This document shows, one piece after another, positions 1 to 11,163 of a DNA stretch of 64,000 bases. The DNA is from Triplophysa rosa (lineage: Eukaryota; Chordata; Actinopteri; Cypriniformes; Nemacheilidae): NCBI RefSeq assembly GCF_024868665.1, contig NC_079906.1, positions 13,454,807 to 13,518,806 of the forward strand, given 5' to 3'. The translations under genes were made by a program, and so were the position numbers. A model generated the notes under the pieces. It worked only from the letters and a program-made list of their open reading frames with translations, was not told where the DNA came from and ran no database searches. Positions within the stretch are counted from its first letter, which is position 1. The number at the start of each line of letters is the position of its first letter.

Positions 1-777
1 CACGATAATAAGGCTATGCTAATACGACATAATGATACTATTTTGAAGGTGTCTGAAACGACATTAAATATACAGTTTCCTAAAACTGAATTACAGGTAA
101 AAAAATAGTAATTAGTTAATTGAAATACGTAAAAATAAGATTTACTTTAACATTTCGGTCTTTGAAATCCATATTATATTGCAATCGGTCGTAAAATCCA
201 TAAATTGTGCCGTGTTCTTGGGTGCAGGTTGTTTGACGCTCTGGCGCCCTCTTGTGGCGAAGCCAATGAACAGCAGGTTTGTAATTACCGCTGATTTTGA
301 TCAGCACTAATTAATCTCATTACTGATGAAATATCCTAAAGTGTCTCTCTTTAGGTGTGTTGGATTTCACGATGGCGAATGATATAAATAAATAGCAAGA
401 GTGATTCGAAAGCTTAGTTAAACCAAAGTAACCAAATTTACTACAGTTACAAACCACCATATAACCATTGTATTTGTATTCAAACTATGGTAATACAAAT
501 ATTAATCAACCTACCAAAAACATGGTTAATTTATGCAAGGTTGTTGTGTCATAACAATTCTCATGTGTCTTGATTATTTTATAATTTGTAGGCTATTGCA
601 TGTATTAGGACACAAATATTTAATAAAACAAAAATCATTGAAATTACAGTCAAAACATGCATCTTGTTTGTTTTATGTTTCTCTCTCTTTTCTTTTCCTC
701 TGTCATTCTTACCCTCTAAGGTGTTTCTCCTGTGATTTCACGGATGAGGGACCTTGACGCCTCTTTATCTCAGCTCC
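1..777. other. 5' flank of the hyaluronidase-like gene
   Basis: AT-rich sequence with no convincing coding exon. A pyrimidine-rich stretch ends in CAG at 771-773, five bases before the ATG at 778, so the first coding exon probably starts at a splice acceptor and a non-coding 5' exon lies further upstream. A second pyrimidine tract ends in AAG at 718-720. I could not place the transcription start. Confidence 0.4.
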
Positions 778-2605
778 ATGGCTGGTAGAAAATACATGTT
801 CATTTCCAAACTCTTCCTCTTCTGTTCTCCTCTGCTCATCTGTATCTATCTCCTCACCCCAGCGTGCGTCTGCGGTCCTGCCCGGGCCCCTTTTCTCGCT
901 GGCCAGCCTTTCCTAGTGCTGTGGGGGGTCCCGGATAAAGACTGTTTGGGTCGACCGGACCCAGCAGGATTTGGGATGGAGTGGGAAGGCCGTGTGGCGA
1001 TTTTTTACGAGGACACACTGGGCCTTTTTCCGTATTTCACCGCACAGGATCGTTCTGTTAACGGTGGCCTACCGCAACACACCAGCCTTGACCTTCACCT
1101 CCAGAGGGTGGCGGGGGATCTGACAGCCACGCTACCCCAGGCAGGAGCACCTGGTCTGGGGGTGCTGTGCTGGCAGGAGTGGGCACCACAGTGGAATAGG
1201 AATAGGGGTAGTAAAACAAAGTACCTTGTGGAGTCAAGGGCACTTCTCAGGGGATTTTTTCCAGACTGGGGCGCAGAGGAGGTGGAAAGGTGGGCTCAGG
1301 TAATGACAATCACAAACCAGAAGTGTTTCTGGACCAGTCTGTACAAGAATGTTATCTTTTATGCTGTCTGTTACATTGATTATATTATGGATTATGATGT
1401 CATTTCCTGTCAGGTTGAATTTGAAGCAGCAGCCCAGTCCATACTGATGGATACGCTACAACAGGTGAAGAGACTGCGCCCATAGAGATTATGGGGCATG
1501 ACCCCTTTTCCCAACTGTTATAACTTTGACTCCGCCCAGATAGCGCTAGCCAATTACACAGGACGCTGTCCCGCGGCAGAAATGGCTCTTAATGATGAGC
1601 TGATGTGGCTCTGGAAACAAAGTGGTGCTCTTTACCCAATCCTCTCACTGGAGAAGCTGCCAGAGGGAAGCAAGGGGGCGTGGCTTTACGCAACCAATCA
1701 GATAAGAGAAGCGTTGCGTGTGGCGGCACTCGCAGGGACCACTTTTGATCTTCCAGTGTTTCCATTGGTCAAGACTTCATACATTTCCACTAGCAACTTT
1801 CTGTCAGAGGTAACAAACATAGGCCAAGTGTGAGTTAAATAAAGCTCATTGTTATTCAGTTTAACCTGAAATTATTATTATTTTTTGTTTGTACGTATAT
1901 TAGATTGACATAGTGAATACTATAGGAGAGAGTGCTGCCATGGGTGCATCTGGAGTCATTATATGGGAAAGAGCCTTAGCAATTAAAACACAGGTATCTT
2001 GACTTCATTCTTGACTGTTCTTTCTATTGTTCTTATGATTATTGTGAATTTCATTTATGTGTCTTCAACAGAAATCCTGCTCAGAGTTTGGCCTATACAT
2101 TCGTGAGATCCTCGGCCCTTACGCTGTCAACGTCACCACTGCCTCCCGTCTCTGCGGAGTCTCGCTGTGTCAGGGGCGCGGACGCTGTGTGCGCAAGAAA
2201 AAAGAGGAACGCACCTACCTTCATCTTCCTTCACCCCACTTCCTGCTTGTGCCAAATGGGGCCGAAGGCGTCCGAGCAACTGGAGAACTTCCTGCTGCTT
2301 TTATAAACATTTGGAGGAAGGACTTTCGCTGCCAGTGGTTCGAGGCGTTGGAAGGTGCCGCTGCAGATCAGGAGTCAGATGGCGTGGTGGAAAAAGGACG
2401 AAAAATAACATTACCTACAGCAAAGACCATTAGTAGGATAAGCCAGAGTGAAAGCACGGTGGTCACCACAGCTTCAGTTACAGTAGTGCCTACTAAACTA
2501 ATGATGGACAGTGGAAGCTGTGCACTCAATATACCTGTCGTGCTTCTCTCCTCGGTGATTCTCGTCAACTTCATTATGTTAGATGTGTCTGGAACCGGAG
2601 TGTGA
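778..2605 (+). pseudogene. HYAL2-like hyaluronidase, catalytic residues lost and interrupted by an in-frame stop
   Basis: Glycoside hydrolase family 56 relative. Coding exons are 778-1299, 1414-1809, 1904-1993 and 2072-2605, all with GT-AG borders and matching phase (514 codons). Residues 1-34 form a signal peptide. The middle carries family landmarks (FEAAAQ, LWG, NCYN, YTGRCP, NTIGESAAMGASGV) and the C-terminal part an EGF-like region (CQGRGRC). The last 25 or so residues are hydrophobic, like a GPI-attachment signal, which favours HYAL2 over HYAL1 or HYAL3. Two defects stand out. The catalytic D-W-E motif reads C-W-Q (codons 131-133), and codon 198 is TAG (1483-1485) although the same frame continues with typical family sequence. 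The EGF-like region also lacks its expected later cysteines. The start at 778 is the first ATG of the frame and precedes the signal peptide. It could be a recent pseudogene, or a catalytically dead paralogue with a sequence error at the stop. Confidence 0.72.
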
Positions 2606-3084
2606 TGATGGGAGTTTTGTTAACCCCTGTTGGCCTTGACTTTGGGTGATGACTTGTTCATTGCAAAAAGCTTTTTGTTAGAGATTCCCAAAGGAAGAAG
2701 AGTGATTTATTTCAAAGATACATAATTTACATAATTTAAATGAGTCACGTCTGAACATATGAGCAGATCTGAATCAGAATCTTTACATGAAACTTAAACA
2801 CTCTCAAGTGACCAATATGTTGTTTGGCATTTCATAGCTAAATGAACTACCTTCTTATTGTATAAAACAAATTCTAGGCTCTGTCAAAACACAGACTAGC
2901 TACGTACCGAATAAATAATTTTACAGATTTAGTGTAAGATTTTTTTCTGTGAAAAACTTAAACCATTTTAACCATCAACTGACTTGAAGGCTATAACCAT
3001 ATGTCATCATTTTTTCACCCTGATTCATCTAAAAACCTGTGAAACACAAATGATGTTTTGAGAAAATGCCCGTTGTGTCTATGC

Positions 3085-3090
3085 AATAAA
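3085..3090 (+). terminator. Candidate poly(A) signal of the hyaluronidase-like gene
   Basis: AATAAA lies 480 bases after the stop codon, just before a dispersed repeat starts. Another AATAAA lies near 2910. Which one is used cannot be told from the sequence. Confidence 0.35.
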
Positions 3091-3104
3091 AGTCTGAGGT
3101 CAGT

Positions 3105-3225
3105 GTTGTTTGGTTACCAACATTCTTAATATCTTCTTTTGTGCTCTGCAGAAAAAAGAAAGTCACACCGGTTTGAATGGAATAAGGGTTAGTCCATTTT
3201 TGGGTAAACTATAACTTTAATGTAC
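3105..3225. repeat. Short copy of the dispersed TTCTTTTGTG repeat
   Basis: A stretch reading roughly GTTTGGTTACCAACATTCTT, a TTCTTTTGTGCTCTGCAG core and a TTTTTGGGTAAACTAT end recurs in this window near 15805, 17150, 31495, 35780, 53850, 56645 and 62395. It is a common fish interspersed element; the longer copies are palindromic. Confidence 0.6.
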
Positions 3226-3950
3226 CTCAACTCTTTAAGCCCCACAAGCAGATTTATTTTGAATTCAGTGAAGATCAATTCCATCACATCCTCTTAAAGA
3301 TGAATTCTTGAAGAATGTTGCAATATAAGTAGCTCGAATGAAAGGGTTTAAACAAATTGCAAACCCAGACATGAGCAAACAATGTGTATATATATGCTCA
3401 TCACACGCGTAAACCTGCACGAGCTACAATGTCAAACATGCATAAGGTGTTTGACCGAAACAGAGATAGCACATCCACATGATGTCCTGACTGCAGCCCG
3501 ACTGGGCAATAACTCGCCTCCACCTGCCTAAAATATAATCTTATCAAATGTTTAGTCTTCATTTTGTCTCTTACATTTTAACAAGACAGAAACCAGGCAA
3601 GTTTACGCTTAATCCTAGCAGAAACTGAATGCAGATGAGTTAAGCGCTCGTGCAAACAGGGCCAACTTCCATAATGAAAACATATTGGAAATATAAAGCC
3701 TTTACAAATATTTAGCGATATGACTGGTGGGCTTTAGGTAAATTACATAACATATACAAGCACCCACAGGAAAAAAACTATGCCCTCACATGTATATTCA
3801 AGTGTGCTCATATTCTTCAATGACTAGAAAGGGTGACGGAATAAAACAGTGTAATTGAATCCTATCAGGATATCTTTCTCAAAAAAAGATTTTGTAAAAA
3901 CATGTACTGAGCAGAACCACAAACTATCACAAAAATTCGCATACATCATT
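3226..3950. other. Intergenic DNA between convergent genes
   Basis: AT-rich sequence between the 3' ends of the hyaluronidase-like gene and borcs6. No exon or RNA gene was recognised. Confidence 0.5.
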
Positions 3951-3958
3951 CTAGCAAA

Positions 3959-3964
3959 TTTATT
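3959..3964 (-). terminator. borcs6: Candidate poly(A) signal of borcs6
   Basis: TTTATT on the plus strand reads AATAAA on the minus strand, about 880 bases after the borcs6 stop. The 3' UTR would therefore cover roughly 3940-4847. Confidence 0.35.
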
Positions 3965-4847
3965 TTAGTTGATATAATTTAAAATAAACATCAATCACAG
4001 ATTGTTCGACATATCAGAGTTTTAGTTTTTAGCAAGACAGGACAGTTCAAGCAGGTAAAGTTCAAATAGTTTCACCATTCAGAAAAGAAATCCCGTTTTT
4101 TATTCTCCCATCTCCTTCGTCTATTAATTGAGAGATGTTTTATGACAAACACTTCCATATGACAAAACATTTAATGCATCTTATGACATTTGTCAAAACT
4201 CTCCGCACATCAGTCAAGGGCCTACAATTCCTAGGCGAGCCTATACAACAAGTTGGAACTTAATAATGGTCGCTATGAAATCTGGGATGCATGGCATCCG
4301 TCCTGCAGAAACACAGACATCCATGAGGAACAGGTGTCCACAGAGCATGGCTTCCCGTTTTCATCCTGGCAAAAACTGGTCTTACACACACTTCTACTCT
4401 GTGTTATTTTTGAGGTCTTTACAGGGGAAACTGACACAATCTGTCAAAACACCCAGCTAGACACACGCACTCCACAAACAGGGCAATAATAACACCAATC
4501 TGATTATTGCTGCCCAATGACAGTCTGTTCTGTGGTGACACGGAGGGTGTTGGACGGTGTAAGTAACAGGAAGGACTTAACGCTGTTTTCCCAGGCAAAG
4601 GCTCTAGAGGGGAGGAGCCACAACAGAAGGAGGTGCTTACAGATGTGATCTCCAATGAAAAGGGTGAAGAAGAAAGCTGTCTGTCTCAAAGGAGACGATC
4701 ACTTGCAGAGCATTGCTAGGACACATTAGAATTAGCAAAATCATTCCATTGCACGTTATTTAGCAGAATGACTGCGGAGGGCGGAGCCACAGCTTCTCTC
4801 CAAAGGGGTGGAGTTTTCTCTTGGCTATGGGTGCGGTCTGCAGCAAG

Positions 4848-7172
4848 TTACTTGCAGATGGTTTCAAGGGCATCGAGGGTTCGTTTGATGTCCCTGATCT
4901 GAGCAGCTAGAGTATGAATAGGTTGCATGGAGCGATCCAGCTCCTCACACCGAGCCATGAGTGTGTACATTCCCTGCAACCACATACAAACACAGATTAA
5001 ATACATTTGTTAAACAAACAAAAAAACATTTCTGAAAGGCCAACTCTCACCTTTATACTCATGTCCACAGACTCTCCCAAACTGTCCACTGAGTCTCTAT
5101 ACGTCTGGATATAACCCACACTTAGTGCAGTCATCTGGTGAGACAGAGACTTTACTTGTATTTTTACCAATATGTGCAAATACATGTAGCAGTGATGGGT
5201 GATATATGGGTCAAAGTTTAGGGTCACTTAATAATATTTTTACCAAATATTAGGAACTCACCAAAACTATAAAAACACAAATGCAACCATAGGAATTAGG
5301 TTATGATAAAAAAGTACAAGACTTGTTATATTCTATCTTCCTTTAATCTACCTTTTGATTAAAATTTGTAGAAATATTCTCCTGGCAGTTTATCGGCCAA
5401 CTTCTTCAGGTCTTACCTTGAGATGCTTTTTAAACAATATTTAAGACATTTTAAACTCTAATTAACTGCTTTTCGTCATTATTCAGTAAAAGTTGTTCAT
5501 TTCAACAATATTTTATATAGTTTCTTTGTTTGAACAATTATTATTTCACAAAATTTCAGACATTTAGGCACATGCCTTTAAAATCAAAAGATTTGTAAGG
5601 TCAAGAGAAACATTTTAGAATAGTGACCCTATACTTTTTAATGATATACTATACAGTCTCTTAATGTAGGACACTTTTTTTTACTAAATGTATGATGATA
5701 ATTGTATCGTGAAGATAAAGAAATGTTTAGGTTTCCAAAAACATTTTGGTGCCAGCATATGTGTGTCTTGAGTACACTAAGTATTTCTTACATTCTGTAT
5801 GGTTCCGTTGAGGCTTCGCAGCATCAGTTCTACACTCTGGGCCACATCTTGTGTATGATTATGCAGGTCCACTAGTACTGACGGGTCAATGGGCGGAATA
5901 TCAGCCGGCCGACGCGAAGAGCCACGTCCACGTACAATCGGCCCCGAACAGTCCGCTACAGGAGTCACATACACACAGAACAAATATTGCAAATACAAAA
6001 AAGTTTAACAGATCCAAGACACACGCTAAGGCCACAAGATTTTGTGATCAAGCAATTCACTATTAAAATCTTTTACCAATAAACTCCTTTATCCCCATCA
6101 AACATGTCATATACTCACAATCCGTGTCCAGACTCAGACGCGAACTCATTTTAATCTTCTGTTCAAGGTTTGTGGCAATGAAGTGTGTAAGATCTCCATC
6201 ATGACTGACAGTTCCTTCCAGTTCCAGGGCACTAGATATGGTTGCTCTGCGTCCCTCCGCCTGACCACCTCTAGTCCCGCCTCCTCTTGCCCCACCTCCA
6301 CAAGCCCCACTGATCTCATCCAGGCTCTTACTGTCCTGCATGCCACGCACAACACGATCCCGCTCTGGCACAGACCGCACACGCACTTCTGCCATTACAT
6401 GAGCTGGGCACGGTGAATCATCAATGTTTTGTAATAGAGGGTGTGTGGTCTGATCAGGGGGAGGGGCTGGAACAAGGGGAGGGGCCTCATCAGGGGAAAC
6501 AGAAGTAGTTGGTTGGACTTTATCCTGGAAAGAGGATGAATCAGGATTTGACCGTTCATTGGTTTCAGAACAAGTAGAAGGGTGTTCTGTTGAGAGTGCT
6601 TCAACCTGCTTAAATAGTAAAAAAATAATACAAAAAATTTATCAAAAATATAATACAAGCACACAAGTCAAGCACTTCAACTCAAGGCATAGAAACACAG
6701 TAAGGCATGCATTTATTGTGACATTTACCTGCACAGAGATACAAGTCTCTTTCCTTTGCTTTATCTCTCTCTTGTTGATGTTAACCTCTCCATTACCATT
6801 TTTTGTCTCCTCCTCCCCTCCTCTCCATTCTTCCAGTTCTCTTTTAGAGCGGGCTTGCGTTAGCTCTGTCTCAGAGGATTGTGTGCATGTCATGTTTGGA
6901 GACTCATCTATGGGTGCCGTCTCTGAGTGAACTGTGTGCGTTTCTTTGCATACCGAGTCCATGTGGCAAGGTATTTGTTTGAGAGTCTCTGACAATACGA
7001 GTGTCCCCTTGTGAGTATCATGCCCTATAAAATCAGCCTCATCACTGAACTTTAACCCCTGGTGAGTGAAGCCATGAGGTCCTGACCAATCAGGGCCCTT
7101 CGAAGGTTCAGAGGTGTCCACTCCGTTGCTTGCTGCCTGCACATCTTGACCGATCACAGGAGAGTGGCTCAT
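4848..7172 (-). CDS. borcs6: BLOC-1-related complex subunit 6 (lyspersin)
   Basis: Subunit of BORC, the eight-protein complex that recruits ARL8 to lysosomes and links them to kinesin for outward movement. Coding exons in transcript order are 6729-7172, 6119-6605, 5792-5955, 5051-5134 and 4848-4973. The total is 1305 bases (434 aa) and every junction phase closes. The first half is polar and low-complexity (a Gly/Arg-rich run near the end of exon 2), as expected for a disordered region. The last 130 residues hold the conserved helical part: DLHNHTQDVAQSVELMLRSL, TALSVGYIQTYRDSVDSLG, VDMSIKGMYTLMARCEEL and an end at LETICK. I chose the ATG at 7172 because a splice acceptor lies 11 bases upstream of it. 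An upstream in-frame ATG at 7202 falls in the intron. I recall the human gene as having an uninterrupted coding region, so the four coding introns here are noteworthy. Confidence 0.88.
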
Positions 7173-7901
7173 CCCTCCACCCGCTATTAAAGAGAAATTC
7201 ATAATTATTATCCATATAGAAGTAAGTCAGTACAAAAAAAACCTAAAAAGCTGTGATTTAGCTGCAACAAGGCAACATGAAAATGTACTATTGACAAATT
7301 ATTTCCATATTAAATAGCCTATAAAGTATTTACGTAATATCTGCAAGATTGGTTTATTTAGTACACTGTTGCGGATCCTCAACACAAAACACACTTGTCA
7401 TGATCGACTGTCGCACATGTAAACAAAGAATCAACATGTATGTACTGACTGATCATGTTATGAAATTATAACAGTTTAATTGTACGGTCACCAGTAAGAC
7501 ATTTAATGTGATGACATCATCAGGGTGTTGATTTATGGGTCTTTCACAAAAGAGGAATTAAAATCATATGACGCTGAAATCATCAGACAGCTGAGCTACA
7601 GCCTGTGTGAATAATGACATAAAATCCCAAATCTGCCACATTCTCTACATCATTTCACGAGCATATAAGCCAGCTAATAGCATTAAAGAAAAAAAACAGG
7701 TTCAGGGAAGCGAAATGTGTCAATTGACGTTAGCTTTGCGATAAGATTTAGCTTTGGTGTAACAGGCCTCTGGATCCGCAGTTTTTTGACAATATATCTG
7801 CCAAAACAAGCCGGTTTACGACCGTTACCGAATAGTTTTGGACGATTTGTGACCTGCCAGTGACTTACGATGAGCATGAGCGTTTAAGAAGTTAAATATT
7901 T

Positions 7902-7990
7902 ACCTGCAGCTCTTCTTCCAGGATGAAGGTTGCCAGGAAACTGTGTCCGCACTAAATATTTTCCGTACGGAACCACAACGTTGACGTTAT
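7902..7990 (-). promoter_or_regulatory. borcs6: borcs6 5' UTR exon and probable promoter
   Basis: On the minus strand the sequence ending GAAGAGCTGCAG is followed by GTAAAT (donor at 7902-7903), which matches the acceptor at 7184-7185 just before the start codon. The exon runs from 7904 to perhaps 7960. The region just upstream has CpGs but no TATA box, as in a housekeeping promoter. The exact start is inferred. Confidence 0.5.
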
Positions 7991-8923
7991 AGTTCCGCAA
8001 AACAGACAACAATAAATCTCATTGAACAGATTCGAAAAATATATATATAATGAATTATTGTGTTAGATTTATGCGCTAAATTTAAATATAAATTCGCAAA
8101 ATCGTCTAAAAATAAAAAAAATACAAACACGGGGTATATTCGATGGCCACACTCAGACAAAGACGTGCAGTATACAAATTTCACCACAAGAGGTGCTAGA
8201 CACCGCCGCACGAATGCAGCAGTCGTAACTAGGCCTGTTCGATTCAAGAAACGTTTCATGCAATACAAATATCTAAGTATTTATAAAGAATACTGTGAGT
8301 ATGTTGTAAGTGTTAATGACAGACAAATCCCTAGTGAGCTAAATCTTTTTTCTTTACTTTCTAATATCTAATATACATGTTTTATTGTTGCTACTTTTTT
8401 TCGTCTTCCCATTTAATGTAAAATGCAAGTATGCTATAGTGCCGACAGGTGTTGAACGACTCCTGTCTATCTTTAACAGCTTTAAGACGTCCAAGTTTAG
8501 AAATATTACAAGACTGTGCTTTATACATGCACCTTTCTGCACGCGCACATTGATCTCATCTGTAGAGAGTAAGAGAGGAAGGTCTGTTTTACAGTCCGTC
8601 TGAACAAAAATATTTATATGATATTTATATGATTTGTTGTATGTGTGGATTTATCTATTATATCTGCATAGTATGGCAAACAAACCATTTGCTTTTAACC
8701 ATCAATGCGGAATATTTCAGTTACAATATCAGTTTTTTGTCAAGTCTGATGCGCGCTGTCGTGTTTACAACGGTTGCTATAAGAATTCATCACGATCGAC
8801 TAAACGCTTAATTCTTAAAAGTATGCGAGGTTCACGGCATAAACTTATAATTATTTTGTTGCTGTAAACTTTTGACACGTTCGTGAATGTTCACCTGTCT
8901 GTTACAGTGGGGACATTTCCCAT

Positions 8924-9165
8924 AGGGCTGGGAATCGATTCCATTAAAGGAATCGACTCCTCTTTAAGAGCCTTCATAAACACAAGCCCCGCCCCTTAGT
9001 CGATGTCATTGGTCAAGTAAATCACACTAGTTACTCATCTAAACAGTGCAGACTTAAGAAAAAACTGATGGATGAAATCTAGAGCTGTGGAATGACATAA
9101 AATAATCTGCATCCGCAAAAGCAAAAGCTTTGGAATTCTTTTTGGAATCGATTCCCAGCCCTACC
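8924..9165. mobile_element. MITE with TAGGGCTGGGAATCGATTCC terminal repeats
   Basis: The 20-base end at 8924-8943 is repeated in inverted orientation at 9146-9165, giving a 242-bp element without coding capacity. A second, rearranged copy with the same end at 9755-9774 follows directly. Confidence 0.7.
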
Positions 9166-9774
9166 GATAAGTTCACGAGACTACTGAGTTGACAAATGAA
9201 ACCAGCTAATGGGCGGGACTTGTGCTTATGAAGGTTCTTAAAGGGGTCATATGACAAGGCAAAAACGTTTGTTTTAGTTGTAATATTTTCGTTTGTTTTA
9301 GATGGAATGCAATGTTTATACACGATTTTAGGTTAAAAAACGCTGCATTTTCCACATACCATGCATGTTTGTATCTCCTCTTTGCCCCGCCTTTCTGAAA
9401 CGCAGTGATTGGTCGAATACTGCAAGTGTGTGACAGAAATGTAATGCCTCTTACCATATTTGGAACATCAGGTTCCTAAGCAATTGTACTGACAGGTAGG
9501 CCCACCTTACTTGCAGTCTTAGTCAAATAATACCACGAACTGACGTAGATTTGTGGGGGTGTGGTTACACGAGGGGTTTCAGGCAGGTCTGGATGAGCAT
9601 TCGCTTTTAGATAGAATGCATCTTTTGTTCAGAAACTTTAATATTTGCAATTTTACGTGTCTAATACATGCATGGGCAACTTATAACACACCAAAGACAC
9701 AGAAAAACACACATTCGCGCCATATGACCCCTTTAAAGGGGAGTCGATTCTTTTCGGAATCGATTCCCAGCCCT
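9166..9774. mobile_element. Second TAGGGCTGGGAATCGATTCC element, split by a TTAA-target MITE
   Basis: Read from its right end (9774 leftwards) this copy shows the same internal sequence as the first one: AATCGACTCC, then CTTCATAA, then CCCGCCC. The match is interrupted between 9737 and 9237 by the element described separately. It is therefore an older inverted copy carrying a younger insertion. Confidence 0.6.
9242..9732. mobile_element. TTAA-flanked MITE (AGGGGTCATATG ends), copy 1
   Basis: The ends AGGGGTCATATG and CATATGACCCCT form a terminal inverted repeat. TTAA at 9238-9241 and at 9733-9736 is the target duplication, typical of piggyBac-type transposition. The length is 491 bp with no transposase. 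Its interior matches, in reverse orientation, the element at 59942-60504. Confidence 0.8.
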
Positions 9775-10770
9775 AGTCATAGCATGAATCAAATCGGCTT
9801 GTGTGTATTTTTACCCTGCGTCCTGCTGGCCTTTTACAGCTTTAAATTAAAGAAAATGTCACCCACATCAGTAAACCTCAGGTCAGCTTTGAACGTGCCC
9901 CAAACCCAGAGATTGAAATCTGTATTATGAAGGACCTTGTTATTATCCATGAAAACCTTTCCCTGTAATAAAGCGCTCTGAGGTAAAATGAGAGTGATGC
10001 GACCTTTACTTAATCTCTCTCTCTCTTTCTCTCTCATGCAGATAGGCCCTAGGTGACATCAGCCCTAAATCTATTTAAAATCTGACCATTTTATTAAAAG
10101 ATTGTGACACATTTTATGAAATGACATATGCTGACATATTGTGCACAACATACAACAGTAAATAAACTAAAGTGAATTATTTCATGCTGGCGGTTCCACT
10201 CAAGGGAGTACGTTTCTTAATAGAAATAAATAATTTTTTAGTCTCCTTCTGTTTCTCTTTCAGTCTAACCCCCTCACTCCTTTATTTGCCTCTGTGCACT
10301 CATTTACTCACAAATAAGCTTTTCATGTCTTTGGAGAGTCAGTATTCAGATTGGTATTCGGTTATGTTTTAAGGGCCAGTCGTATCCAAGGCAACCCGCC
10401 TAGTTAATTTCCCAGTGTCCTGTCACTTGTAATGAGGATGCAATATAGAGTAAATCTGTGCATGGAATTCATATGCTTGTCACACAGGAATCAGCGGCCA
10501 GAGAAAAATACAAATGCTCAACCTTTAAATAAAACACTGTTTGTAATTATATTCAGACATGTTGTGTAATGTTAATGCACTAGTATTTTGCATATCAAGT
10601 CAAACATATTATTCTCAAACATATGAAAACATATTGTGCTCATTCTAACTCCCAAACCACTTTATTCAAGGTTCAAGTCCATAAATGAAAATCCAGATTT
10701 ACAGTTCAAGGCAGAACAAAGACGCAAAACACAAATGATAACTTACATGATTCACATGTTAAACACTAAC
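9775..10770. other. Intergenic, no gene recognised
   Basis: AT-rich DNA with a short CT-rich tract near 10010-10036 and no convincing exon or structural RNA. AATAAA on the minus strand near 10670 could be a distal poly(A) signal for the semaphorin gene. Confidence 0.4.
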
Positions 10771-11163
10771 TTACAGAAAAGACACACGAAATTCACATGT
10801 GCAAAAAACACGTGATCACATGTGAAATGTGTGTTTTTGGAACATTTTGGTGTGAATTCCCACGTGAAACCCATGGGATAACATGTAAAAACCCATGGGA
10901 TAACATATGCGACATGTCTCCACATGTGATCACATGTTCTTCACGTCACCACATGTTGCACATGTCATCCCATGGGTTTTTACATGTTATCCCATGGGTT
11001 TCACGTGGGAATTCACATGGAATTCACACCAAAATTTTCCAAAAACTCACATTTCACATGTGATCACACATGTTTTTTGCACATGTTAAACACATGTTGT
11101 ATACATGTGATCACATGCGAAAAACATGTAAAAACATGTGAAATTCATGTGTCTTTTCTGTAA
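10771..11163. repeat. 393-bp CATGTG-rich fold-back element
   Basis: The outer arms 10771-10800 and 11134-11163 are near-perfect inverted repeats starting TTACAGAAAAGACACA. Inner arms (CACGTGATCACATG, CCCATGGGATAACATGT, GGAATTCACA) pair across a centre near 10940. Smaller palindromes such as CACATGTGATCACATG recur throughout. TA lies next to CAG at both ends, so a TA-target DNA element is plausible. Confidence 0.75.

Noticed and set aside
7173..7202. Upstream ATG of borcs6 at 7202
   Set aside because: A splice acceptor (TCTCTTTAATAG) lies between it and the ATG at 7172, so it is intronic.
9553..9930. 125-codon frame
   Set aside because: Most of it is the interior of the TTAA-target MITE; the matching stretch in the second copy is also read as a chance frame at 59.8-60.1 kb.
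10797..11163. Several 60-88 codon frames of Cys/His-rich sequence
   Set aside because: They arise from the CATGTG palindrome; a zinc-finger look is produced by the TGT/CAC codons of the repeat.
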